A stretch of DNA of 64,000 nucleotides from an uncultured Pseudomonas sp. (GTDB lineage: Bacteria; Pseudomonadota; Gammaproteobacteria; Pseudomonadales; Pseudomonadaceae). This document shows positions 1-7,114 of the stretch, in pieces. A model generated the notes under the pieces. It made no database searches. It saw only the letters and a list, made by a program, of their open reading frames with translations, and was not told where the DNA came from. Location of the stretch: contig CALTWF010000019.1 in assembly GCA_943912755.1 (NCBI GenBank), forward strand, positions 1 to 64,000, read 5' to 3'. Position 1 is the first letter of the stretch, and every line of letters begins with the position of its first letter. Both the position numbers and the translations under genes were made by a program.

Positions 1-144
1 CAGGTGTTGCGGGGATTCTCGCATAACTGAAGGCTTGTTCGGAGATTCCCTAGTGTTTGCGCCGTGCTGTCGAGCGGTGGAATAACGCATACGGGCAATC
101 CCACCCTTTGCCCGCGTTGTTCTCCCTGACGTTCGGACGGGTTC

Positions 145-191
145 GAGACAAGCCGGCAGCTTGTCTCCTGGCACTGCACTCCTACAGTGCC
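145..191 (+). promoter_or_regulatory. Tandem hairpins in the leader of the biosynthetic cluster
   Basis: Two perfect inverted repeats lie back to back just upstream of the first gene of the cluster. GAGACAAGC (145-153) pairs with GCTTGTCTC (159-167) across a 5-nt loop. GGCACTG (170-176) pairs with CAGTGCC (185-191) across an 8-nt loop. A short T-run follows at about 200-204 and a GGGAG ribosome site at 221-225. The layout could be a transcriptional or translational leader control element, but no ligand or protein can be named. I find no convincing -35/-10 pair between 1 and 144 and no gene there. Confidence 0.35.
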
Positions 192-232
192 AGCCGTCCT
201 GTTTTTCGGTGTCGCTATCGCGGGAGACAACC

Positions 233-1663
233 ATGATCCACGACGTTGTTGTGGTCGGCAGCGGTGCTGTCGGCGCGTCCATCGCCTTCGAACTGGCCAG
301 CCGCGGACTCAGCGTCTGCCGGGTCGGCGAAACCGCCCGGCGCAACGCCGCTTCCCGTGCCGCCGGGGCAATGAACGGCTGTTTCGGCGAAGTCACCCAC
401 GGCTTGCTGGCCAGCGACTATGGCCGCCTGAAGCTGGCCATGGATATCCAGGCCAAGAGCCTCTGGGCGCGCTGGAACGAACGGTTGGCCCGGGCCAGTG
501 GCGACCCCGCCGGACTGCTCAGCGCCTGCGGCACCCAGGTGATCCTCAATTCTGCCGGCATGGCCGCGATCGACAGCGTCAACTACGCCGCGATCGAGCA
601 GGCACTGCGCGATTACCAGACGTTCTATACCCCGGTGGCGCCGACCGAACTGGACTGGATCAAGGCCAACGATCTGGTGCGACCGATGCAGGCGCTGCTG
701 ATCCCCGACGAAAACGCTATCGACGCGCCGTTGCTGCTGAACAAGCTCGACGCCGCGCTGCTCGGCTGTGGCGGCGAAATCATCGATGGCAACGCCCGCG
801 CGGTGCTTAGCGAAGGCTGGAGCGCCACAGGCGTCGCCTTGCAGGACGGCCGCCACCTGCCGGCACGGCATGTGGTGGTGGCCGCCGGGGTGCACTCGCT
901 GGAGCTGTTCGACGGCCTGGAGGAAATCCGCCGGCATATCCCGCCGCTGTTCGCCGGCTACGGCGTGTCCATCCTGTTGCGCCTGCGCCCGGGTCAGAAG
1001 GCCCCGCAGACGGTGATCCGCACGCCCAACCGCGCCTTTGCCTGCGGCCTGCACTGCGTGCCCCGGGGCGAGGACCTGCTGTACATCGGCGCCACCAACA
1101 TCCTCAGCGAACAGCCGCGCAGCCAGGCCCAGGTTTCCGATGTGCAGTTCCTCCTCGATTGCGCGGTCGACCAGCTCAACCTCGACCTGCATGACGCGGC
1201 CATCGTCGATATCCAGGTCGGCAACCGCCCGATCAGTGCCGACGGCTTCCCGCTGATCGGCGCCTGCGACTACGACGGCCTGTGGCTGGTCAGCGGCACC
1301 TACCGCGACGGCCTGCACCAGTCGCCGTTGCTGGCGACCTGGATCGCCGACCGCATCGAAGGCCTGGACAACAGCCTCGACCTGTCCTGCTTCACCCCGA
1401 TCCGTGCGCCGCTGGCCGGTCTGCCCCGGGACGAGACGGTGGCCGAGACGGTGCGGCAGATGTTCGCCACCGGCTACGAATACCGCTGGAACATCAAGCC
1501 CTACTGGATGCCCCTGCTGGACCAGGGCATGAGCGAGAACTACACGCGCCTGATCACCTCGCTGCACCCGCGTTTCACCCCGCCGCCGGAACTGGTGGCC
1601 TTTTCCTGGCTGTACCGCTCGATGTACGAGCGCCTGGCGGCTTATTACGAGGCCTGGTCATGA
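233..1663 (+). CDS. FAD-dependent amino-acid oxidase-like (DAO family) oxidoreductase
   Basis: Predicted 476-residue flavoprotein of the D-amino-acid oxidase / glycine oxidase (DadA, ThiO) superfamily. The N-terminus carries the Rossmann GSGAVG motif (Gly9-Gly14). Near residues 325-350 there is the family's C-terminal pattern (NRPISADGFPLIG) followed by a GTYRDG loop. About 70 residues with no close resemblance to the core family follow, so substrate specificity may be unusual. The ATG at 233 is chosen because GGGAG precedes it by 7 nt and the Rossmann fold starts immediately; the frame is open upstream to 161. Its stop overlaps the next start (ATGA, 1660-1663). In context it probably oxidises an amine or amino-acid intermediate of the arylamine pathway; the substrate is inferred, not seen. 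Confidence 0.8.
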   Translation: MIHDVVVVGSGAVGASIAFELASRGLSVCRVGETARRNAASRAAGAMNGCFGEVTHGLLASDYGRLKLAMDIQAKSLWARWNERLARASGDPAGLLSACGTQVILNSAGMAAIDSVNYAAIEQALRDYQTFYTPVAPTELDWIKANDLVRPMQALLIPDENAIDAPLLLNKLDAALLGCGGEIIDGNARAVLSEGWSATGVALQDGRHLPARHVVVAAGVHSLELFDGLEEIRRHIPPLFAGYGVSILLRLRPGQKAPQTVIRTPNRAFACGLHCVPRGEDLLYIGATNILSEQPRSQAQVSDVQFLLDCAVDQLNLDLHDAAIVDIQVGNRPISADGFPLIGACDYDGLWLVSGTYRDGLHQSPLLATWIADRIEGLDNSLDLSCFTPIRAPLAGLPRDETVAETVRQMFATGYEYRWNIKPYWMPLLDQGMSENYTRLITSLHPRFTPPPELVAFSWLYRSMYERLAAYYEAWS

Positions 1664-2505
1664 TCCTGTGTGCCTTCGAACATCTCCAGGCCATGGCCCT
1701 GCGCGAGCTCAGCGAGGCCGGGCTCTGGGACCCGCTGGGCGACCTGCGGGCCATCACCGACAAGCATTTCAATCGCGACCGCGCCCTCGATGCGCGGCGC
1801 CTGGATGCCTTTCGCGACGATATCGCCGAACGCTGCGCGCGCATTCCCCTTGGCCATATCCTCGGCTACGCCGATTTCGGCGAGCAGCGCCTGCTGGTCG
1901 GCAGCGGTACTTTCGTGCCGCGCCGGCAAAGCCTGGCCATGGTGCGCTGGATCGAACGCAACCTGGCCCTGACCGGCGACTCCACGGTGTTTGACCTGTG
2001 CGCCGGGGTCGGCGCCATCGGCCTGTCGATCTGGGCCGGCAGCGGTGCGCGGACCTTCTGCGTCGACAGCGACGCCACCGCCCAGGCCTACCTGCGGCGC
2101 AATATCCGCCGGTTCGACGCGCAGCGCGAAGTCAGCGTGCTGGCGGCCGATATCACCCGTCCCGAGACCTTCGCGGCAAACCGCGGGCGGGCCGACCTGG
2201 TGGTGAGCAATCCGCCCTATGTACCGCCGGGCATCGAACTGCTGCCGGAGTGGAGCCGCCACCATCCGCCGGCGGCCATCTACGCGCGGGAGCAGGGCGC
2301 CGAGCTGATTGGCGCCAGCGCCTGCCTTGCCGCGCGCCTGCTGCGCCCGGGTGGGGTGGTGCTGATCGAGCATGGCGCCAGCCAGGCCGAACAGGCCGCC
2401 GCGGCCCTGGAACAGCACGGTTTCCACGCGGTGCGCCATTGCCAGGACGACGATTTCAGCGACGCGACGGGACCTTCCGTTTTTACCTTGGGGAGAGCGC
2501 CATGA
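1660..2505 (+). CDS. PrmC/HemK-like SAM-dependent methyltransferase
   Basis: Predicted 281-residue class I methyltransferase. It has a PrmC-type N-terminal region (IPLGHILGYADFG near 62-74, then a VPRRQ segment near 86-90), SAM-binding motif I (residues 111-124, FDLCAGVGAIG) and the catalytic NPPY at 184-187. NPPY enzymes methylate planar nitrogens such as Gln side chains, nucleobases or aryl amines. Overlapping starts and stops (ATGA) on both sides tie it translationally to its neighbours. A cluster-bound PrmC paralogue next to aminodeoxychorismate genes suggests N-methylation of an aniline or amide nitrogen in a metabolite rather than release-factor methylation. That role is inference; the fold and motif are clear. 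Confidence 0.8.
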   Translation: MILCAFEHLQAMALRELSEAGLWDPLGDLRAITDKHFNRDRALDARRLDAFRDDIAERCARIPLGHILGYADFGEQRLLVGSGTFVPRRQSLAMVRWIERNLALTGDSTVFDLCAGVGAIGLSIWAGSGARTFCVDSDATAQAYLRRNIRRFDAQREVSVLAADITRPETFAANRGRADLVVSNPPYVPPGIELLPEWSRHHPPAAIYAREQGAELIGASACLAARLLRPGGVVLIEHGASQAEQAAAALEQHGFHAVRHCQDDDFSDATGPSVFTLGRAP

Positions 2506-3770
2506 ACGACCACGCACGGATGCCCGCGGGCAGCGAAAACAACTGGATGAACATCCGCCAGCAGCGCACCAGCGATGCCCTCGACAGCGCGGTCGCCGAT
2601 GGCCTGACCGGCTTCGAGGTGATCGCCCGCAACGGCAAGCAACTGACCCTGGTCGATGGCAGCCTGTGTACCGAGTTCGTCTCCTGTTCCTACCTCGGCC
2701 TGGAAAACCACCCGGCCCTGGTCCTCGCCGCCCAGGTGGCGCTGGAGCGCTTCGGCGTGCACCTGTCGGCCAGCCGCGCGGCGATGAGTCCGCTGTACCT
2801 GCGCCAGCTGGAGCAATTGCTCGGCGATATCTACGGCGGCTGCAGCGTGACCGTGTTCAGTTCCACCAGCAACGCCCACCTCGGCGTGCTGCCCCTGCTC
2901 GGCAGCGGCGCCATGGACGGTTACCCGACCCGCGAGCGCGGGGTGATGTGGCTGGTGGACCGCACTGCCCATGCCTCGATGCAGGTACTGCGCGGCGTGC
3001 TCGCCCAGTTCGGCCCGGTGCGCCGGGTCGACAGCGGCGACAGCGACGGCCTGGAGGAAGCGCTGACCCACTGCCAGCGCGAGGGCCTGACCCCGGTGAT
3101 GCTGATCGACGGGGTCGGCTCGATGTCCGGCCTGCTGCCGGTGGCGGCGTTGAGCGAGCGCCTGCAGCGCTACCAGGGTTACCTGTATGTCGACGACGCC
3201 CATGGCATTTCCATCAGTGGCAGCTACGGCGCGGGCTACGCCTTCGAGGACCTTGGCCACCGGCTGCCGGGCAACACCCTGGTCGCCGGCTCGTTGAGCA
3301 AGGCCTTCGGCGGTGCCGGTGGCTTCATCGTGCTCAAGGCCGGGGCCAATGCCGGACAACTGCGCGCCCTGGCCAACCCGCTGGTGTTCGGCCACAGCAT
3401 TCCGTTGCCGATGCAGGCGGCCAATGTCGCCGCCGCGCAGATCCATCTGTCCTCGGAGATCGTCAGCTTGCAGCAGGCGCTGTGGCGCAATGTGCGGCGC
3501 CTCGACGAGCGGGTCGAGCAGCGCATGCTCAATGCCGGCCTGCGCGCACCGATCCGTGGCGCGCTGTTCGACAACGAGCGCCAGGGCACCCTGGCCGCCA
3601 GCGCCCTGCGCGCCTCGGGCCTGGTGGTGTTCCCGGTGTTCTATCCGATCGTCGAGAGCGGCCGGGCGCTGTTGCGCTGCGCGGTATCGGCGGCGCACAG
3701 CAGCGACCAGATTGACTGCCTGGCGCGCAAGCTCAACCTGCAGATCAGCCGGGCGCCCGGCCAGCGCTGA
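2502..3770 (+). CDS. Alpha-oxoamine synthase-type PLP enzyme (CqsA/KBL/BioF fold)
   Basis: Predicted 422-residue fold-type I PLP enzyme. It shows the aspartate/histidine motif DDAHG (231-235), the downstream ISGSYGAGYAFE segment and the PLP lysine in SLSKAFGGAGG (Lys267). These match the alpha-oxoamine synthase family (8-amino-7-oxononanoate synthase, Gly C-acetyltransferase, CqsA), whose members condense an amino acid with an acyl-thioester and decarboxylate it. Length is normal for the family. It lies between the methyltransferase (ATGA overlap) and the chorismate mutase. The likely substrate in this context is an aromatic amino acid made by the downstream genes; a plain transaminase role is the main alternative. 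Confidence 0.8.
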   Translation: MNDHARMPAGSENNWMNIRQQRTSDALDSAVADGLTGFEVIARNGKQLTLVDGSLCTEFVSCSYLGLENHPALVLAAQVALERFGVHLSASRAAMSPLYLRQLEQLLGDIYGGCSVTVFSSTSNAHLGVLPLLGSGAMDGYPTRERGVMWLVDRTAHASMQVLRGVLAQFGPVRRVDSGDSDGLEEALTHCQREGLTPVMLIDGVGSMSGLLPVAALSERLQRYQGYLYVDDAHGISISGSYGAGYAFEDLGHRLPGNTLVAGSLSKAFGGAGGFIVLKAGANAGQLRALANPLVFGHSIPLPMQAANVAAAQIHLSSEIVSLQQALWRNVRRLDERVEQRMLNAGLRAPIRGALFDNERQGTLAASALRASGLVVFPVFYPIVESGRALLRCAVSAAHSSDQIDCLARKLNLQISRAPGQR

Positions 3771-3784
3771 GGGGAGGAGAGCCG

Positions 3785-4108
3785 ATGTCCATGACTGCCA
3801 GCCAGGCCGCCGCCGAGTTGCAGCCCTACCGCGAGCAACTGGACCAGATCAACGAACTGCTGGTCGACCTGCTCGCCGAGCGCATGGCGATCTGCCGGGT
3901 CATCGCCAGGGTCAAGTCGGCCCGGGGCATCCCGATGATGCAGCCGGCGCGTGTCAGCTCGACCCTGGACCAGGTGCGCGGGCTGTCGGCGTCGCGGCAG
4001 TTGCGCGGGGAGTACCTGGACGACCTGTTCCAGCTGATCATCGCGGAAACCTGCGCCGAGGAGCTGCGCCTCATGGCCCGCCTCGCCGCGCCGCCGGGGG
4101 AGGGTTGA
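3785..4108 (+). CDS. papB: AroQ-type chorismate mutase, likely 4-amino-4-deoxychorismate mutase (PapB-like)
   Basis: Predicted 107-residue all-helical AroQ-class mutase. The pattern YREQLDQINELLVDLLAERM (about 16-35) followed by ARVKSARG is the helix-1 signature that carries the active-site arginine and lysine. A strong GGGGAGGAG sequence precedes the ATG by a few bases. It is followed 3 bp later by the aminodeoxychorismate synthase gene. In pristinamycin and chloramphenicol-type pathways this pair converts chorismate to 4-amino-4-deoxyprephenate. An ordinary chorismate mutase is the alternative; the neighbours decide the call. Confidence 0.75.
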   Translation: MSMTASQAAAELQPYREQLDQINELLVDLLAERMAICRVIARVKSARGIPMMQPARVSSTLDQVRGLSASRQLRGEYLDDLFQLIIAETCAEELRLMARLAAPPGEG

Positions 4109-4111
4109 GGC

Positions 4112-6121
4112 ATGCGCGCGCTGATCGTCGACAACTTCGACTCCTTCACCAACAACATCGCCCAGTACCTCTACGAGGTGTGTGGCGAGCAGCCGGTAGT
4201 GCTGCCCAACACCCGCAGTTTCGAGCAGCTCGACCTGGCGCGTTTCGATGCCGTGGTGCTGTCGCCGGGGCCGGGGCATCCGACCCGCGAGGCGGATTTC
4301 GGGGTGTGCCGCGAGGTGCTGGAACGCGCGCGGATTCCATTGCTGGGGGTATGCCTCGGCCACCAGGGCATCAACTGCTTTTTCGGCGGCCAGGTGGCCC
4401 ATGCGCCGCAACCGGTGCACGGCTACCGCACGCGCATCCGGCATGCCGGCCAGGGCCTGTTCGCTGGGATCGCCGATGGTTTCGAGGTGGTGCGCTACCA
4501 CTCGCTGGTGTGTACCGAGGTGCCGGACTGCCTGGAGGTCACCGCCCGTTCCGAGTGCGGCCTGGTCATGGGCCTGGCCCACCGCCAGCGGCCGATCTGG
4601 GGTGTGCAGTTCCACCCGGAGTCCATCGATTCCGAATGCGGCCGGCAGATCCTGCGCAACTTCGTGCGCCTGGTCGGCGAGGGCCGGGCGCACCGGCGCC
4701 AGGCGGATGTCGCCCAGGCCCTGCGCGCGGCGGGCGGCCCGCGCTGCCTGGCGTTCGACTGCCAGCCGCTGGCCCGGGTACCCGAGCCGCTGGACGCCTT
4801 TGCCAGCCAGTTCGCCGGGCGCGGTGCGGCGTTCTGGCTCGACAGCGAACTGGCCGATCGCGGCCAGGCGCGTTATTCGCTGATGGGCGCTGCCGATCCG
4901 GCTAACGCGCTGGTGTTCGCCTATGACGTGGAAAACCGCGAACTGAGCATCCACGGGCCGGGCGGGCGGAGCCTGCTCAACGGCGACTTCTTCGAGCTGA
5001 TGGGCCAGGTCATGGCGCAACTGCGCCAGCCGCAGCGGCCGCAGGCGCCGTTTCCCTTCACCGGCGGGCTGGTGGGCTACCTCGGCTATGAACTCAAGGC
5101 GCTGACCGGCACCGATAACATCCATGTTTCGGAACTGCCCGATGCGTTGTTGTACCTGCCACAGAACCTGCTGGTGTTCGATCACCTGCGCAACAAGGCC
5201 TGGGTCTGCCACCTGTGGGGCGAGCGCCTGGTCCTGCAGCCGCCCGGCCAGGCGCCCCGGGCGCAGGTCGCGGCGTTCTTCCCCGGCCCGGTGGCGGAGT
5301 CCGACCTGGGCCTGGCCGACTGCGCCGCCACCTACCAGGACAAGGTCGACCATTGCCTGCGCGAGATCGTCGATGGCGAGTCCTACGAAATCTGCCTGAC
5401 CAACCGCGCGCGGATGGCCTGCGGCGAGCCGCCGCTGAAGGTCTATCAGCGCATGCGGGCGATCAGCCCGGTGCCCTATGGCGCCTTCATCGACACGGGC
5501 GACTTCGCCATTCTCAGCGCCTCGCCGGAAACCTTCCTGCGCATCGACTGCGGCGGGCGCATCGTTTCGCGCCCGATCAAGGGCACCCGGCCGCGCGGCT
5601 GCAACACCGAGATCGACCAGTCGCTGCGCCAGGAGTTGGCCGATTCGGCCAAGGACCGCGCGGAAAACCTGATGATCGTCGACCTCGTCCGGCATGACCT
5701 CAATGGCATCTGCGTGCCCGGCTCGGTCAAGGTGCCGCGGGCCTTCGCCATCGAAAGCTATTCCTCGGTACACCAGCTGGTCTCCACCGTGGAAGGCCAG
5801 TTGCGCGCCGATATCGCCCCCTTCGCGGCGATCCGTGCCTGCTTTCCCGGCGGCTCCATGACCGGCGCGCCGAAACGCCGCACCATGGAAATCATCGACC
5901 GCCTCGAATCTTCGGCCCGCGGTGTCTATTCCGGCGCCCTGGGCTGGATCGGCATGGACGGCTACAGCGACCTGAGCATTGTCATCCGCACCGCGGTGCT
6001 CAAGGACGGCACCGCCAGCTTCGGCATCGGCGGTGCCATCGTCGCCGCCTCGGACCCGGCGGAAGAAATGCGCGAAACGCTGGTCAAGGCCAGCGTGCCC
6101 TTCCACAGCATCAAGAGGTGA
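4112..6121 (+). CDS. papA: Fused glutaminase-aminodeoxychorismate synthase (PapA-like)
   Basis: Predicted 669-residue two-domain enzyme making 4-amino-4-deoxychorismate from chorismate and glutamine. The first ~190 residues are a class I glutamine amidotransferase with Cys81 (GVCLGHQG) and His168/Glu170 (FHPES). The rest is a chorismate-binding synthase domain with a SPETFLR motif and GSMTGAPK near the C-terminus. The decisive motif is PIKGT at 488-492: the lysine is typical of PabB-type ADC synthases, where anthranilate synthases have PIAGT. The fused order (glutaminase first) matches PapA-type enzymes of 4-aminophenylalanine pathways. Folate-type PabAB is the alternative, but clustering with a mutase and dehydrogenase argues for secondary metabolism. 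Confidence 0.85.
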   Translation: MRALIVDNFDSFTNNIAQYLYEVCGEQPVVLPNTRSFEQLDLARFDAVVLSPGPGHPTREADFGVCREVLERARIPLLGVCLGHQGINCFFGGQVAHAPQPVHGYRTRIRHAGQGLFAGIADGFEVVRYHSLVCTEVPDCLEVTARSECGLVMGLAHRQRPIWGVQFHPESIDSECGRQILRNFVRLVGEGRAHRRQADVAQALRAAGGPRCLAFDCQPLARVPEPLDAFASQFAGRGAAFWLDSELADRGQARYSLMGAADPANALVFAYDVENRELSIHGPGGRSLLNGDFFELMGQVMAQLRQPQRPQAPFPFTGGLVGYLGYELKALTGTDNIHVSELPDALLYLPQNLLVFDHLRNKAWVCHLWGERLVLQPPGQAPRAQVAAFFPGPVAESDLGLADCAATYQDKVDHCLREIVDGESYEICLTNRARMACGEPPLKVYQRMRAISPVPYGAFIDTGDFAILSASPETFLRIDCGGRIVSRPIKGTRPRGCNTEIDQSLRQELADSAKDRAENLMIVDLVRHDLNGICVPGSVKVPRAFAIESYSSVHQLVSTVEGQLRADIAPFAAIRACFPGGSMTGAPKRRTMEIIDRLESSARGVYSGALGWIGMDGYSDLSIVIRTAVLKDGTASFGIGGAIVAASDPAEEMRETLVKASVPFHSIKR

Positions 6122-6124
6122 GCG

Positions 6125-7114
6125 ATGGACAAGTACCTGATCGTTGGCGGCGCCGGTATCGTCGGGCGCTTTATCGCCGGGCTGCTGGCCGATGCCGGCC
6201 ATGCGCCGGTCATCATCGACCGCGAGCCCGCCGGGCGCGCCTTCGACCAGCGGGTGATGGACGCCATGGACCTGCCGAAGCACGCGCCGGAACTGCTTGA
6301 AAGCACTACCGCCCTGGTCCTGGCCTTGCCCGAGGAAACGGCCCTGCAGGTGCTGGAATGCTATGCCCGGCGCATGCCCGCGCTGCGCCTGCTGGTCAAC
6401 ACCTGCTCGGTGCAGCAGCCGTTCCAGGAACGCGCGGCGCAGTTGCTGCCGGGCCTGGCGTCGCTGGGCGTCAATCCGATGTTCTCGCCGAGCCTCGACT
6501 GTCGCGGGCGTTCGGTCCTGCTGTGCGAGCGCGAGCCCGGCGCGGCCGGGGCGCGCTTCGCCACCTTGCTCGGCGGGCATGGCATGCGCGTGCGCCATCT
6601 GGGCCCGGAGGCGCACGACCGCACCATGGCGGTGTGCCAGACCCTGCCCCATGCCGCGATCATGGCCTTCGCCATCGCCCTGCAGCGCAGCGAATGCGAC
6701 CCCGAACTGCTGGCCGAGCTGGCGCCGCCGCCGATGCAGACGTTGCTGGCCCTGGCCGCGCGCATCCTGCACAACCCGCCGCAAACCTACTGGGACATCC
6801 AGCGGCATAACCGCCATGGCGCGCGCCAGCGCGAATACCTGGCCGGCGGCCTCGACCAGTTGCACCAGTTCTGCCGCCAGGGCGCGGCGCCGGCCTTCGC
6901 CGCCGAACTCGACGCCGTGCGCGACTGGTTCGGGCCGGGAGTGGCCGGACACAGCCGCACCTGCACGCGGCTTTTCAATCTGTTGAACACCTCTCAGGGA
7001 GAGATCCACGATGCAAGAAGCGGCAAGCCCTCTGTTCTCGATGATCAGGGACCGCAGCAAGGGCGCGGCCCTGCTGGTGATCATGCTGCCGGTGCTACTG
7101 GTCACCATCGATAA
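6125..7114 (+). CDS. papC: Prephenate-dehydrogenase-like protein (4-amino-4-deoxyprephenate dehydrogenase, PapC-like)
   Basis: Predicted 329-residue NAD-dependent dehydrogenase with an N-terminal Rossmann motif (GGAGIVG, about residues 8-14) and TyrA-family segments (LGVNPMFSPSL near 116; HDRTMAVCQTLPHAAI near 164). In Pap pathways it oxidatively decarboxylates aminodeoxyprephenate to 4-aminophenylpyruvate, which a transaminase turns into 4-aminophenylalanine. It begins 3 bp after papA. The last ~35 residues are encoded inside the start of the next gene in another frame, a 104-nt overlap, and look non-conserved. A frameshift or lost stop near 7000 is possible. The enzyme core appears complete. 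Confidence 0.75.
   Translation: MDKYLIVGGAGIVGRFIAGLLADAGHAPVIIDREPAGRAFDQRVMDAMDLPKHAPELLESTTALVLALPEETALQVLECYARRMPALRLLVNTCSVQQPFQERAAQLLPGLASLGVNPMFSPSLDCRGRSVLLCEREPGAAGARFATLLGGHGMRVRHLGPEAHDRTMAVCQTLPHAAIMAFAIALQRSECDPELLAELAPPPMQTLLALAARILHNPPQTYWDIQRHNRHGARQREYLAGGLDQLHQFCRQGAAPAFAAELDAVRDWFGPGVAGHSRTCTRLFNLLNTSQGEIHDARSGKPSVLDDQGPQQGRGPAGDHAAGATGHHR

Noticed and set aside
2502..3770. CqsA quorum-sensing autoinducer synthase
   Set aside because: It shares the fold, but no CqsS/LuxU/LuxO-type receptor genes are nearby and the context is aromatic amino-acid biosynthesis.
4112..6121. Anthranilate or phenazine-type (TrpE/PhzE) synthase
   Set aside because: The PIKGT motif with lysine and the neighbouring mutase and dehydrogenase fit aminodeoxychorismate synthase; anthranilate synthases have alanine at that position, and no phz genes are present.
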